Positions 1 through 9,330 of a DNA stretch of 64,000 nt are shown in pieces. The notes under the pieces are model-generated. The model was not told the origin of the DNA, made no database searches, and was given only the letters and a program-made list of their open reading frames with translations. The DNA comes from Dinoroseobacter sp965279125 (GTDB lineage Bacteria; Pseudomonadota; Alphaproteobacteria; Rhodobacterales; Rhodobacteraceae), in NCBI GenBank assembly GCA_965279125.1, contig CBDIHL010000034.1:62001-126000 (forward strand). Reading direction: 5' to 3'. The position numbers and the translations under genes were made by a program. The stretch's first letter is position 1; every line of letters starts with the position of its first letter.

Positions 1-285
1 GCGCGACCCAGATGAAAATCTCGGTCGCCCCTATTGTTTCGCAACGCGCGCCAATGGCCCGCGCGGCCCTGTCGTTAACTATGGCCGCGGAAAGGCACAT
101 GAGACGGCAGTCTGGCTGTTTGAGGTTTCGCGCCAATCAAGGCGGATTGATCCCGATTGCACACAAAATGAGGAACAGTGGGGTCCGCCCCGCGATTCGA
201 ATCACGGGTGCCAAGCGGCTCAGACACGCGCTCTTAGTCCCCCAAAAAAGGTTAACAAGGCGTTCATGATCTGTGAGATAAGGGC
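1..285. other. Left-edge region without a recognisable gene
   Basis: No open frame here resembles a known family, and those present are short and arginine-rich, as expected for non-coding GC-rich DNA. It lies just past the 3' end of the minus-strand tRNA-Leu. Near 195-205 there is a T-arm-like GATTCGAATC, but no acceptor stem or anticodon arm can be built around it. Confidence 0.5.
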
Positions 286-372
286 TGGTACCCGAGGTCG
301 GACTCGAACCGACAAGATGTTTCCATCGGGGGATTTTGAATCCCCTGCGTCTACCAATTCCGCCACTCGGGC
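286..372 (-). tRNA. tRNA-Leu(CAA)
   Basis: The minus strand folds as a class II tRNA. The acceptor 5' end GCCCGAG pairs with CTCGGGT, and the 3' CCA is encoded. The anticodon stem GGGGA/TCCCC encloses loop TTCAAAA, giving anticodon CAA. The long variable arm and the T loop (GGTTCGAGTCC) fit leucine tRNA. It decodes UUG. Confidence 0.95.
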
Positions 373-572
373 CCTTGAGCCACGCATTAGCCAAGCCAGC
401 GGGGCGCGTCCAGAGGAAATCTGCCCCAAATCTGCACGCAGTATCACACACAGCCTCGCCCCCCTTGCACAAACGCGAAAACCTGCGATCACACTGCGAC
501 ACGCACTCCACGGGGCGCGTCGAAATCTAGCGGTCCCCAGCCACCCCGGCTCAACTCATAAGGACAGGTTTC

Positions 573-1187
573 ATGAACGCGAACCCAGACCGCGTCTTGT
601 CCACATCCGAGCGTCTTGCCCAACTGAGCGCAGACGCACCGGATGAAGGCGTCACACTCGACTGGGTTTTGTCGCAGCTGCATGAGCGTGCCTTTGGCCT
701 GTTTCTGCTGATCCTCGCCCTGCCATGCTGCATACCTTTTTTGTATGGCGTGCCGCAGATCGTCTCGCTGCCCCTGATGTTCATCGCAGCCCAACTCGTT
801 ATGGGACGCAAAGCACCGTGGTTGCCCGCGCGATTGGGACGTCGACAAATATCGCGTGAAAGCTTGGCCAGTTTGTCCATGCGTGCCAGTCCATGGCTGC
901 AACGGATCGAGGCGGTCAGCCATCCCCGTCTCGTGTGGCTGACACATCGTCCTGCGGATCGCATTATCGGCGCAGCCCTGGTCATTTTCTGCGGTTCTAT
1001 CTTGTTGCCAATACCATTGACCAACACCGTCCCAGCCGTGGGCGTTGTTCTGATTTCGATGGGCTTTTTGCAGCGCGACGGTCTGCTGGTATTGCTCGGC
1101 ACGATCACCGGAACCGCTTGGATCGCCTCATTGGTTTTTGCCGGAGCCACGCTGATTACCGTTCTGCGGGACTTGGTCGGGCTTTAA
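573..1187 (+). CDS. ExoD family membrane protein
   Basis: A 204-residue integral membrane protein with the ExoD layout: a short hydrophilic N-terminus, a hydrophobic hairpin around residues 45-80 (GLFLLILALPCCIPFLYGVP), a basic amphipathic middle, and two or three further membrane segments from about 130 to 200. The motif of a Pro-rich first hairpin followed by GVPQI and later LLPIPLTNTVPA is typical of ExoD. ExoD was named for exopolysaccharide production and alkaline tolerance in rhizobia, but its biochemical role is unknown. It is a single gene, transcribed away from tRNA-Leu, with dsbB 70 bp downstream on the same strand. Family assignment is firm; function is not. Confidence 0.85.
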   Translation: MNANPDRVLSTSERLAQLSADAPDEGVTLDWVLSQLHERAFGLFLLILALPCCIPFLYGVPQIVSLPLMFIAAQLVMGRKAPWLPARLGRRQISRESLASLSMRASPWLQRIEAVSHPRLVWLTHRPADRIIGAALVIFCGSILLPIPLTNTVPAVGVVLISMGFLQRDGLLVLLGTITGTAWIASLVFAGATLITVLRDLVGL

Positions 1188-1256
1188 GATCATCCCCCAA
1201 CGCCATCGTGGCTTGCACTTGAGGCCGGACCGCGTAGACCTAGCCCAAGACGAGGC

Positions 1257-1742
1257 ATGAGGCATTCCATGGCAGTGAACCAGCGCAATTTGGTGGGCTT
1301 GGCGGTCCTTGGCTCAGTGGCATTGCTGCTGGGCGCATATCTGTTCCAAGCGCTCGGCTATGCCCCGTGCAAAATGTGTATCTGGCAGCGCTGGCCCCAT
1401 GGCGTAGCAATTGCGATCGGCGCGGTTTGGGCCTTTATGCCGATGACCGCTCTGATCTGGCTCGGGGCCGTTTCGGCACTGACCACAGCCGGGATCGGGG
1501 GCTACCATACGGGGGTCGAGCGCGGCTGGTGGGAAGGCCCCGCGTCCTGCTCGGGCGGGGGTGGCCTTGATTTGGGCGCGATGACCGGCACGGATTTGCT
1601 GTCGACCGAGATCGCAGAGACGGTGATCATGTGCGATGAGGTCGCGTGGGAATTGTTTGGTCTGTCGATGGCCAGCTGGAACATGCTGGCCTCGCTGGCG
1701 CTGGCGGCGATCTGGCTCATGGCGGCGCGGCGCGGCGCGTAA
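1257..1742 (+). CDS. Disulfide bond formation protein DsbB family
   Basis: A 161-residue inner-membrane protein with four hydrophobic helices. It has the DsbB first cysteine pair in CKMC (C38 and C41) followed by the conserved IWQRWPH, and a second, periplasmic pair at C98 (GPASC) and C126 (VIMC). DsbB reoxidises DsbA and passes electrons to ubiquinone. Q and R of WQRW sit where the quinone-interacting arginine is expected. The start could be the ATG at 1257 or at 1269 (MAVNQRN); both have a modest purine-rich upstream. No dsbA lies in the window. Confidence 0.9.
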   Translation: MRHSMAVNQRNLVGLAVLGSVALLLGAYLFQALGYAPCKMCIWQRWPHGVAIAIGAVWAFMPMTALIWLGAVSALTTAGIGGYHTGVERGWWEGPASCSGGGGLDLGAMTGTDLLSTEIAETVIMCDEVAWELFGLSMASWNMLASLALAAIWLMAARRGA

Positions 1743-1746
1743 CGCG

Positions 1747-2013
1747 TCAGTGGAGTGTAAATTCCCCGGTCACATTGCGCCATTCTCCCGGGGCGATCAG
1801 CTTGCGGTGGGTGAAGCGCACTGAATGCAGCGGGCCTTGGATCTGATCTTGCCAGAATTCGATGAAATCGAACATTTTCGGGTGATCCGGGGCAATGTCG
1901 TAGTCCTGCCAGACATAGCTGTTCAGCACGTTTTGATAGTCGGGCATCCGGTAGAAAAACTCTGCGGTGGTCAGCCCGTATCCGCGCATCATTAACTCTG
2001 TTTCTGTCATCAT
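1747..2013 (-). CDS. usg: Usg family protein
   Basis: An 88-residue protein matching the Usg family (PF06233), small alphaproteobacterial proteins once linked to the trp region. Typical parts are GYGLTTAEFFYRMPDY and a WQDYDIAPDHPK segment, then FIEFWQ near the middle. A GGAGG lies five bases before the first of two tandem ATG codons, which supports the start. It ends five bases past the dsbB stop, so the two converge, and it is divergent from gyrA, sharing about 190 bp with it. Biochemical function is unknown. Confidence 0.85.
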   Translation of the reverse strand: MMTETELMMRGYGLTTAEFFYRMPDYQNVLNSYVWQDYDIAPDHPKMFDFIEFWQDQIQGPLHSVRFTHRKLIAPGEWRNVTGEFTLH

Positions 2014-2203
2014 ATACCTCCGTTTGGCGCCTGGGTAAGATCAGTAAAAACATGAATTCGTTAATTTTCAACAAAAACAATGTGTTGGCACTCGCCCCTC
2101 ATGGCTGCTCGCAAGGACAGCACCTCGCTTGCACGCAACATAAAGGTCAGGATATACTGGTCTTAGCTAAATCTAGTGCAGCGCACGGAACCCGGAGCAT
2201 CAC

Positions 2204-4960
2204 TTGACCGATACCCCCGAAGGCCCTGAAAACGAAGACGAAAACCAGCCCGAGAAGGCGGTTTTTGATGGTCCCAGCATCTCCATCACTGAGGAGATGA
2301 AAACCTCGTTCATCGACTATGCGATGAGCGTCATTATCAGCCGTGCGATCCCGGACCTGCGCGACGGTCTCAAGCCGGTTCACCGCCGTATCCTCTATGC
2401 GATGCACGAAACCGGCAACAGCCACGACAAATCCTACCGCAAATCCGCGCGCCCTGTGGGCGATGTCATGGGTAAATATCACCCGCACGGCGATAGCGCG
2501 ATCTATGACGCGCTTGTCCGCATGGCGCAGGATTTTTCCATGTCGCTGCCGCTGCTGGATGGCCAAGGCAATTTCGGGTCGATGGATGGCGATAACCCGG
2601 CTGCAATGCGCTACACCGAAGTGCGCATGGACAAGCCTGCCGCCAGCCTTCTGGCGGATATCGAAAAGGATACGGTCGATTTTCAGGACAATTACGACGG
2701 CAAGGACCTTGAGCCGACCGTCCTGCCCGCGCGCTTTCCCAATATGCTGGTCAATGGGGCCGGAGGGATCGCGGTTGGGATGGCCACGAACATTCCGCCG
2801 CATAATTTGGGCGAAGTCATCGACGCGACCCTCGCATTGATCGAAGCGCCTGATCTGTCGAGCGAGGATTTGATGCAATACGTCCCCGCCCCGGATTTTC
2901 CGACGGGCGGTCTGATCCTTGGCCGCTCGGGGGCGCGCAAAGCCTATATGGAAGGGCGTGGCAGCGTCATTATTCGCGCCAAGACCCGGATCGAAGAAAT
3001 TCGCAAAGACCGCTTTGCCATCGTGCTCGACGAGATCCCCTATCAGGTGAATAAGGCAACGCTGATCCAGCGCATTGCCGATCTGGTGCGCGAAAAGAAG
3101 GTCGAGGGCATCAGCCATGTGCAAGACGAATCCGACCGCGTTGGCGTGCGGGTCGTGATCGAGCTGAAGCGCGATGCGACGGCTGATGTGGTGCTGAACC
3201 AGCTTTACCGTTTCACGCCGATGCAAACCTCGTTTGCCTGTAACATGCTGGCCTTGAATGGTGGGCGGCCTGAGCAGTTAACCTTGCGCGATTTCCTGAC
3301 CGCCTTCGTGTCGTTCCGCGAAGAAGTTGTCGCGCGCCGCACCGCGTTCGAGCTGCGCAAGGCCCGCGAACGCTCGCATATCTTGTGCGGTCTGGCAGTT
3401 GCGGTGTCCAATGTCGATGAAGTGGTGGCGACGATCCGCTCCTCGCAAGATGCGGCAGAGGCGCGCGAAAAGCTGATGACCCGCGCATGGCCTGCGGGCG
3501 ATATCGCGGGCTATATCCAGCTGATCGACGATCCGAGCCATAAGGTGAACGAGGATGGCACTTATTTCCTGTCGGAAACCCAAGCCCGCGCGATCCTGGA
3601 GCTGCGTTTGCAACGCCTTACCCAGCTTGGCGTGAAGGAAGTCACGGACGAGTTGGAAAGCCTGGCTGCGAAGATCACCGATTACCTCGATATTCTGCGG
3701 TCGCGCGCCCGGATCATGGCGATTATCTCGGACGAGCTTGCCGAGGTGCGCGAAAGCTTTGCCGTGCCGCGCCGCACTGAGATTGTCGAGCATTTTGGCG
3801 ATCTCGACGACGAAGACCTGATCGAAAAAGAAGACATGGTCGTCACGATCACCCAGTCCGGTTATATCAAACGCACGCCCCTGGCCGATTTTCGGGCGCA
3901 GAAACGCGGTGGCAAAGGCCTGTCTGGCGGGGCGTTGAAGGAAGACGATGTCGTCACCTCCCTGTTTGTCGCCAACACCCACACGCCGCTGTTGTTCTTC
4001 ACCGCTGATGGCATGGTCTATAAGATGAAGACCTGGCGCTTGCCCTTGGGCGGGCGCAGCGCGCGCGGCAAGGCAATCGTGAACATCCTTCCCATCAAGA
4101 TGGGTGTCGGGATCGCCGCCGTGATGCCCGTGGACCGCGACGAGGAAGACTGGGCGTCCTTGCAGGTGGTCTTTGCGACCTCCGCAGGGGATGTGCGCCG
4201 CAACGCGCTGTCTGATTTCGCCAATGTGATGCGCAACGGCAAGATTGCGATGAAGCTGCCCGAAGGCGTGGATTTGGTGAAAGCGCGCATTTGCGAGGAC
4301 AGTGATGACGTGATGTTGGTCACCGCCCTCGGGCGCGCGATCCGGTTCCGCACGACGGATGTGCGCGTTTTCCAAAGCCGCGAGTCGACCGGGGTGCGCG
4401 GGATCAAGCTGGCATCAGGCGACCGTGTGGTGTCGATGGCGGTGATCCGTCACTTCGAGGCGAGCTCGGAAGAACGCGCGGCCTATCTCAAGATGCGCCG
4501 CGCGATGGCGGGTCTGGCCGACGATGCGGAAGGGGATGGCGAGGATGACGCGGTGGCGGATCCGAACTTCTCCAACGAGCGGTATGTCGAAATGTCAGCG
4601 TCCGAAGATCTGATCCTGACCATCACCAAATCTGGCACGGGGAAACTGAGCTCCAGCCATGACTATCCGGTGCGCGGGCGCGGCGGCCAGGGTGTCGCTG
4701 CGATGGATAAAGCCATGCGCGGGGGCGATCTGGTGGCCTGCTTCCCGGTTGAGATGGACGACCAGATCATGCTGGCCACATCGACAGGACAATCGATCCG
4801 CTGCCCGGTGGACGGGATAAGCTTCCGCTCGCGAGGGGCCGGAGGCGTAAAAGTCTTCAACACTGCGTCGGGCGAAGAAGTGGTGTCGGTGGCATGGATT
4901 GCGGATCAGGGCGATGGTCAGTCTGACGAGACGGCTGCCGGGGATCAAAGCCCCGAATAG
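2204..4960 (+). CDS. gyrA: DNA gyrase subunit A
   Basis: 918 residues, normal for an alphaproteobacterial GyrA. The subunit cleaves and reseals DNA for negative supercoiling together with GyrB. The catalytic tyrosine is Y137 in AAMRYTE. The quinolone-resistance region reads HPHGDSAIYDALVRM with Ser98 and Asp102, equivalent to S83 and D87 of E. coli, so it looks quinolone-sensitive. The C-terminal wrapping domain has the GyrA box QKRGGKG, and there is an acidic insertion (DDAEGDGEDDAV) inside that domain near residues 770-785. The start is TTG at 2204, chosen because MTDTPE-type openings are usual in the group and no ATG lies nearby; GGAG sits upstream. gyrB is not in the window. Confidence 0.97.
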   Translation: MTDTPEGPENEDENQPEKAVFDGPSISITEEMKTSFIDYAMSVIISRAIPDLRDGLKPVHRRILYAMHETGNSHDKSYRKSARPVGDVMGKYHPHGDSAIYDALVRMAQDFSMSLPLLDGQGNFGSMDGDNPAAMRYTEVRMDKPAASLLADIEKDTVDFQDNYDGKDLEPTVLPARFPNMLVNGAGGIAVGMATNIPPHNLGEVIDATLALIEAPDLSSEDLMQYVPAPDFPTGGLILGRSGARKAYMEGRGSVIIRAKTRIEEIRKDRFAIVLDEIPYQVNKATLIQRIADLVREKKVEGISHVQDESDRVGVRVVIELKRDATADVVLNQLYRFTPMQTSFACNMLALNGGRPEQLTLRDFLTAFVSFREEVVARRTAFELRKARERSHILCGLAVAVSNVDEVVATIRSSQDAAEAREKLMTRAWPAGDIAGYIQLIDDPSHKVNEDGTYFLSETQARAILELRLQRLTQLGVKEVTDELESLAAKITDYLDILRSRARIMAIISDELAEVRESFAVPRRTEIVEHFGDLDDEDLIEKEDMVVTITQSGYIKRTPLADFRAQKRGGKGLSGGALKEDDVVTSLFVANTHTPLLFFTADGMVYKMKTWRLPLGGRSARGKAIVNILPIKMGVGIAAVMPVDRDEEDWASLQVVFATSAGDVRRNALSDFANVMRNGKIAMKLPEGVDLVKARICEDSDDVMLVTALGRAIRFRTTDVRVFQSRESTGVRGIKLASGDRVVSMAVIRHFEASSEERAAYLKMRRAMAGLADDAEGDGEDDAVADPNFSNERYVEMSASEDLILTITKSGTGKLSSSHDYPVRGRGGQGVAAMDKAMRGGDLVACFPVEMDDQIMLATSTGQSIRCPVDGISFRSRGAGGVKVFNTASGEEVVSVAWIADQGDGQSDETAAGDQSPE

Positions 4961-4970
4961 CTATATTTTT
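4939..4970 (+). terminator. Possible gyrA terminator
   Basis: CGGGG (4939-4943) can pair with CCCCG (4951-4955) across a seven-base loop, followed after the stop codon by TATATTTTT. The stem is short and overlaps the end of gyrA, so this is a weak candidate. Confidence 0.35.
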
Positions 4971-5070
4971 AAGGGTTCCGCAATTCGCGAAACGTGAACG
5001 GGGCATCCAGTATTCGGACGCCTCGGTTGTTTTTGCAGCGAAATTCCCCCTCGATTGCGGCGAAATGGCC

Positions 5071-5085
5071 TTAATCATTCCTTAA
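5071..5085. promoter_or_regulatory. CtrA-like site TTAA-N7-TTAA
   Basis: TTAA at 5071-5074 and TTAA at 5082-5085 are separated by exactly seven bases, the spacing known for the cell-cycle regulator CtrA. It lies about 110 bp upstream of the small membrane protein at 5195. The window encodes ChpT, part of the CtrA phosphorelay. Short AT motifs occur by chance, so this is only a candidate. Confidence 0.3.
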
Positions 5086-5194
5086 GTCGAACACCGAGCA
5101 GCAAAAGCCCCGCCGCAATTATCTTGCTTACTTAGAGTGCGAAGACCGGATGAGCGGCTTCGCTGCAAAGTCTTTAACCGAAGCGAGGTCTACG

Positions 5195-5590
5195 ATGCAT
5201 ACTCTGACCGACTGGTTCCGCCTGGCGTTCCGCATCTGTTTGTCCTGTACCCTGATGATCGAGGCGTTTGTGGGGCTGTTGCCCCATCTCGATGTGAATT
5301 TCATCCCAACAGTAGCCTCCGGCTTCGACGCGTTCTTCTACCACAATGTGGCCTTTGGCGTCCTGTATTTCGTGATCTCCGTCTGGCTGCTGTTTGGCAT
5401 AAAGACCAACGTGGTTGCTGCGTTGGGTGGCATACTGCTGGTGCTGCCAGCGATGGTTATGCCGGAAATTGGCGGATCGTCTTTGGCCATTAAACTGGCA
5501 CTCGCGACCGTTTTCGCCTTGCCCCTCGCGATCTTTGGCGGTGGACGGTACGCGATCAATGACCGCTGCAATTGGCGCGAAGCCTTCTAA
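5195..5590 (+). CDS. DoxX-like small membrane protein
   Basis: 131 residues from ATG 5195 (MHTLTDWFRLAF), which has GAGG seven bases upstream; a frame-open ATG at 5150 would add 15 residues without homology. Four hydrophobic segments are visible, and the C-terminal GGGRYAIND resembles the GxGRYSLD ending of DoxX-type proteins. DoxX proteins are linked to redox and detoxification, but members this short are functionally uncharacterised. It stands between gyrA and trmFO on the same strand, preceded by a CtrA-like motif. Confidence 0.6.
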   Translation: MHTLTDWFRLAFRICLSCTLMIEAFVGLLPHLDVNFIPTVASGFDAFFYHNVAFGVLYFVISVWLLFGIKTNVVAALGGILLVLPAMVMPEIGGSSLAIKLALATVFALPLAIFGGGRYAINDRCNWREAF

Positions 5591-5659
5591 GCGCATTCGC
5601 ATACAAATTCTGGGCAGCGTGAGGTTTCCCTTGCGCTGCCCTTGGCCTATCTAAGCGCC

Positions 5660-7006
5660 ATGACAGATAGATTACACATTGTTGGCGGCGGCATGGCCGG
5701 ATCAGAGGCCGCTTGGCAGGCTGCGCAAATGGGCGTGCCGGTCACCATTCACGAGATGCGCCCAAAGGTGGAAACCTTCGCGCATCGCACCGGGCATCTG
5801 GCGGAAATGGTGTGCTCTAACTCGTTCCGCTCGGATGATGATGAACAAAACGCTGTGGGCCTGCTGCATTGGGAAATGCGCGCCGCAAATGGCTTGATCA
5901 TGGAAATGGCCGACAAGCACGCGCTGCCCGCAGGCGGCGCTTTGGCCGTGGATCGTGACCCCTTTGCAGCCTCTGTGACCGAGCGGTTGGCAGCACATCC
6001 ACTTATTGACATAAGCTACCAAGAAATATCGGAAATTCCGAATACTGGACACTGGATCATCGCAACAGGGCCACTGACTTCGGGCAATCTGGCCAATGCT
6101 GTACAGGCCGAAACCGGGGCCGAGGCTTTGGCGTTTTTCGACGCCATCGCCCCGATCATATATTTTGACAGCATCGATATGTCGAAGGCCTGGATGCAGT
6201 CACGCTATGATAAGGGCGAGACTGAAGAAGATCGCACCGCCTATCTGAACTGCCCGATGGATCGCGCGCAATACGAGGCCTTCATCGACGCCTTACTCGC
6301 GGCAGATAAGACCGAGTTCAAGGAAGGTGAGACCGCAGGGTATTTTGACGGATGCCTCCCAATCGAGGTCATGGCCGAGCGCGGGCGCGAAACCTTGCGG
6401 TTTGGACCTATGAAACCTGTCGGCCTGACAAACCCGCACCAGCCAGAGGTCAAACCCTATGCCGTCGTGCAGCTGCGACGCGATAATGCTTTGGGAACGC
6501 TCTATAATATTGTCGGCTTCCAGACGAAGATGAAATACGGTGCACAAACCGAGGTGTTACGCATGATCCCCGGACTGGAGAGCGCGAAATTTGCCCGGCT
6601 TGGCGGGATCCACCGCAATACGTTCCTCAACTCCCCGACATTGCTCGGGGCAGATCTGAAATGGCGCGCCCATCCGCATATTCGCTTCGCAGGCCAAATC
6701 ACTGGCGTCGAAGGCTATGTGGAAAGCGCTGCGATGGGGCTGCTTGCAGGGCGGATGGCCGCCTCTGAAATACGCGGCACGCCGATAGCGCCGCCGCCAC
6801 CTGAGACAGCAATGGGCGCACTTGTTAACCATATTACGGGCGGGGCCGACGCGAAGACATTTCAACCGATGAACGTCAATTTCGGGCTATTCCCACCGAT
6901 TGATGCCAAAGGCGGGCGACGCAACCGGATGACGCGCTACAAAGCATACACGGATCGCGCAAAACTGGCATGGACCGATTGGCTGGGACTGGCGCGCGCG
7001 GCGTAA
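5660..7006 (+). CDS. trmFO: tRNA m5U54 methyltransferase TrmFO
   Basis: 448 residues. FAD- and methylenetetrahydrofolate-dependent enzyme that makes ribothymidine at position 54 of tRNAs. The dinucleotide-binding glycines are in HIVGGGMAGSEAAW at the N-terminus. The conserved cysteines are in MVCSNSFRSDD and YFDGCLPIEVMAERG, matching the two catalytic-site cysteines of the family. The tail contains the usual NFGLFPPI. I use the ATG at 5660 (MTDRLHIVGGG); a TTG at 5642 is also in frame. The downstream methyltransferase starts 19 bp after the stop, so they may be cotranscribed. Confidence 0.96.
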   Translation: MTDRLHIVGGGMAGSEAAWQAAQMGVPVTIHEMRPKVETFAHRTGHLAEMVCSNSFRSDDDEQNAVGLLHWEMRAANGLIMEMADKHALPAGGALAVDRDPFAASVTERLAAHPLIDISYQEISEIPNTGHWIIATGPLTSGNLANAVQAETGAEALAFFDAIAPIIYFDSIDMSKAWMQSRYDKGETEEDRTAYLNCPMDRAQYEAFIDALLAADKTEFKEGETAGYFDGCLPIEVMAERGRETLRFGPMKPVGLTNPHQPEVKPYAVVQLRRDNALGTLYNIVGFQTKMKYGAQTEVLRMIPGLESAKFARLGGIHRNTFLNSPTLLGADLKWRAHPHIRFAGQITGVEGYVESAAMGLLAGRMAASEIRGTPIAPPPPETAMGALVNHITGGADAKTFQPMNVNFGLFPPIDAKGGRRNRMTRYKAYTDRAKLAWTDWLGLARAA

Positions 7007-7025
7007 GCGATGCTAGGCTGATGTC

Positions 7026-7628
7026 ATGACGGACAAAGCCTATCTCTCGAAAGTCTACAACCTGAAATCGCCGGACGCTGTGCGTGATTATTATGACGCT
7101 TGGTCAGACAGTTATGACCACGAGTTGATGTCGCAAGGATATGCAACACCATCGCGCTGTGCCGCAGCACTTCTGGCGCTTGACACGCCGCCTGATGCTT
7201 CGATCCTGGATTTCGGCTGTGGCACAGGCGTGTCAGGCGAAGCATTCGGTGCTGCTGGATTTACAAATTTACATGGCTGCGATCTATCCGCAGAAATGCT
7301 TGCCAAGGCCAAGGCCAAGGCGATCTACCAAAAGACCTTTGTCGTGCCCGCTGGAGCCGATTTGCCGAAAGGGTATGATGTGGTTGCCGCCGTTGGCGTG
7401 ATCGGCGCAGGCAGTGCGCCGCCCGAGGCTTTCGATGCAGCCATTTCGGCTGTGAAACCGGGCGGCCTCTTTGTGTGGTCCTACAACGATCACGCGCTGG
7501 AAGATCCACGCTTTCCCGCAAAAACCACCGAGCATATGGCAAATGGCGCTGATCTTGTCTTCGAAGAGCATGGCCCCCACATCCCTGGTATCGGGCTGAG
7601 TTCTACAGTTTACGTGCTAAAGGTCTGA
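7026..7628 (+). CDS. Class I SAM-dependent methyltransferase
   Basis: 200 residues with a class I methyltransferase fold. Motif I is ILDFGCGTGVSGEAF near residue 60, an acidic end of strand 2 is GCDLSAEML, and motif III/IV is in the PGGLFVWSYND region. The N-terminus (VRDYYDAWSDSYDHEL) resembles the WBSCR27-like and trans-aconitate-type methyltransferases, whose substrates are unknown or small molecules. It sits between trmFO and gluQ, both tRNA-modifying, with gaps of 19 and 10 bp. This suggests a shared transcript but does not prove an RNA substrate. Confidence 0.85.
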   Translation: MTDKAYLSKVYNLKSPDAVRDYYDAWSDSYDHELMSQGYATPSRCAAALLALDTPPDASILDFGCGTGVSGEAFGAAGFTNLHGCDLSAEMLAKAKAKAIYQKTFVVPAGADLPKGYDVVAAVGVIGAGSAPPEAFDAAISAVKPGGLFVWSYNDHALEDPRFPAKTTEHMANGADLVFEEHGPHIPGIGLSSTVYVLKV

Positions 7629-7638
7629 CCTGCACAGC

Positions 7639-8511
7639 ATGTATGTGACCCGTTTCGCCCCTTCACCAACTGGTCCCCTGCATCTGGGCCATGTCTTTTC
7701 GGCCGCAACAGGATATATGCGCGCCAAAGCCGAGGGCGGCCGCTTCTTGCTGAGGATCGAAGATATTGACCAATCAAGAAGCCGAAAAGATTGGGAAAAT
7801 CGAATTTATGACGATCTGTCTTGGATTGGATTGCACTGGGATAACTCGGTATTAAGGCAATCAGAGCGCTTGCGTGACTACCAAAATGCCCTCGACACTC
7901 TCACCGATCTAGGCGTGCTCTATCCGTGCCGCTGTTCACGCGCAGACATCAACGCGGCGCTATCAGCCCCGCAGGAAGGTGCGCAAATATACGGGCCGGA
8001 CGGTGTAATCTACCCCGGAACATGCCGAAATCGGCGCATGTCCGACGCCACTGCGACCGATGCAATCCGCTTGAACATAAGAATGGTGCTTGATGTGCTA
8101 AGGTCATCTAACAGCCTGAGATACATAGACTTTCTCGAAACTGGTCCAATATATGACGGGCGTCATACTTTCCAACGCGCACATTTCGTGGACGCGATCG
8201 GCGACGTCGTCCTGGCCCGTCGAGATATGGGCACGTCCTATCACCTGTCGGTCGTCATCGATGATGCAGCACAAGGCATCACGGAGATCGTGCGCGGCGC
8301 TGATCTTTGGGAGGCCACACCGATCCACCGCTTGCTGCAACTGTTGCTCGATTTGCCGGAACCACGCTGGCATCACCACGCCCTGATCCGAGATCACGCA
8401 GGCAAACGCTTAGCGAAGCGAGACGATGCACGTGCCGTCGCAACCTACCGCGCAGCTGGCGAAACCGCGCAGGATGTGTTGCGGCGCGTTGGTCTAGGAG
8501 CGCTTTCGTAA
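7639..8511 (+). CDS. gluQ: Glutamyl-Q tRNA(Asp) synthetase
   Basis: 290 residues, the length of GluQRS rather than a full glutamyl-tRNA synthetase, because the anticodon-binding domain is absent. It charges the queuosine base of tRNA-Asp with glutamate. Visible are the class I signature RFAPSPTGPLHLGH, the zinc ligands in YPCRCSRAD and the later YPGTC, and a KMSKS equivalent, KRLAKR. Its 3' end overlaps the convergent olsA 3' end by 18 bases. Confidence 0.95.
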   Translation: MYVTRFAPSPTGPLHLGHVFSAATGYMRAKAEGGRFLLRIEDIDQSRSRKDWENRIYDDLSWIGLHWDNSVLRQSERLRDYQNALDTLTDLGVLYPCRCSRADINAALSAPQEGAQIYGPDGVIYPGTCRNRRMSDATATDAIRLNIRMVLDVLRSSNSLRYIDFLETGPIYDGRHTFQRAHFVDAIGDVVLARRDMGTSYHLSVVIDDAAQGITEIVRGADLWEATPIHRLLQLLLDLPEPRWHHHALIRDHAGKRLAKRDDARAVATYRAAGETAQDVLRRVGLGALS

Positions 8512-9327
8512 CCGAGTTTCAACCCCTTGACGCACAAGGGTTTCACAGGCTTTGGCAAGTGCTTTTCGATCTGTGAAGTGAGCCACAGGTTGCTCGGGGT
8601 GAAATATAATCTCAACCCGTCCTTGCGGCGATTGCGCCAGAACGCGCAGCATGTGAGGCAGAAATTCCATCTCGGCCCACCATCCGTAGAAGCGTGGCTC
8701 AGCATTGGCGGGCGCATGGTAAACCAATGACACTGGCTGAATATGGAGAATGTCGCGCAGCTCCGGCTCGAAGAATGCCGCGAAAAGCGTTGATTTGAAC
8801 GGTAAAACACGCTGACCGTCTGAGCTTGTTCCTTCGGGAAAGAAGACAAGATGATGCCCGGCGCGCAAGCGATCCTCGAAGACCTTTTTCTGGGCGGCGG
8901 CTTCCGACGACTTGCGCGCGATGAACACCGTTCCCGTGGCCCGCGCGAGCCACCCAATTCCAGGCCAACCCGCAACCTCGGATTTCGCGACGAAATAGAC
9001 GTTTTGTTGCGAGTTCAGCGCGAAAATATCCATCCAAGACAGATGGTTGGCAACGATTGCGCCCCGGTGGGTCATCGGCTTGCCATGAACGGTCACTGGC
9101 AAACCCATCCCGAAAAACGCGAACCGACACACCGCTTGGGTGATCCATGGCGTCACCGGCCGGCGCATCCCAAAGAGGGGCCATTCAATCAGCCGCACCA
9201 ACAACAGCAGGACCAAACATCCATACGTCACGCCCCCGACCAGAATACCGCGCAGCACGATCCGAAGATACCCCATCAGGCTTGTCTTTGTTGCCTGCAA
9301 TGGTGGCTCGTCCATGCCCCACAACAT
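8494..9327 (-). CDS. olsA: 1-acyl-glycerol-3-phosphate/lyso-ornithine lipid O-acyltransferase
   Basis: 277-residue PlsC-type acyltransferase with an N-terminal membrane helix (about 25-50). The HX4D motif is NHLSWMD near residue 95 and the substrate-binding motif is FFPEGTSSDG near residue 165. In Rhodobacteraceae OlsA adds the second, ester-linked fatty acid to lyso-ornithine lipid and can also act on lysophosphatidate. It follows olsB by three bases, which is the main reason to call OlsA rather than generic PlsC. The start is ATG 9327; ATG 9315 (MDEPPLQ) is an alternative. Confidence 0.88.
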   Translation of the reverse strand: MLWGMDEPPLQATKTSLMGYLRIVLRGILVGGVTYGCLVLLLLVRLIEWPLFGMRRPVTPWITQAVCRFAFFGMGLPVTVHGKPMTHRGAIVANHLSWMDIFALNSQQNVYFVAKSEVAGWPGIGWLARATGTVFIARKSSEAAAQKKVFEDRLRAGHHLVFFPEGTSSDGQRVLPFKSTLFAAFFEPELRDILHIQPVSLVYHAPANAEPRFYGWWAEMEFLPHMLRVLAQSPQGRVEIIFHPEQPVAHFTDRKALAKACETLVRQGVETRLRKRS

Positions 9328-9330
9328 CGA

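Noticed and set aside
180..215. T-arm-like GATTCGAATC, possible second tRNA or tRNA remnant near tRNA-Leu
   Set aside because: The stem has an A-C mismatch at the closing pair, and no acceptor, D or anticodon arm can be formed.
2085..2091. TTGGCAC resembling a sigma54 -24 element before gyrA
   Set aside because: No GC at the required -12 distance, and gyrA is not expected to use sigma54.
2489..2512. Quinolone-resistance mutation in gyrA
   Set aside because: Codons for Ser98 and Asp102 are the sensitive type.
2147..3226. Long minus-strand open frame (359 codons) opposite gyrA
   Set aside because: Antisense shadow caused by codon bias; His/Arg-rich, no domain. The same holds for frames opposite the TRAP permease, dctB, obg and zwf.
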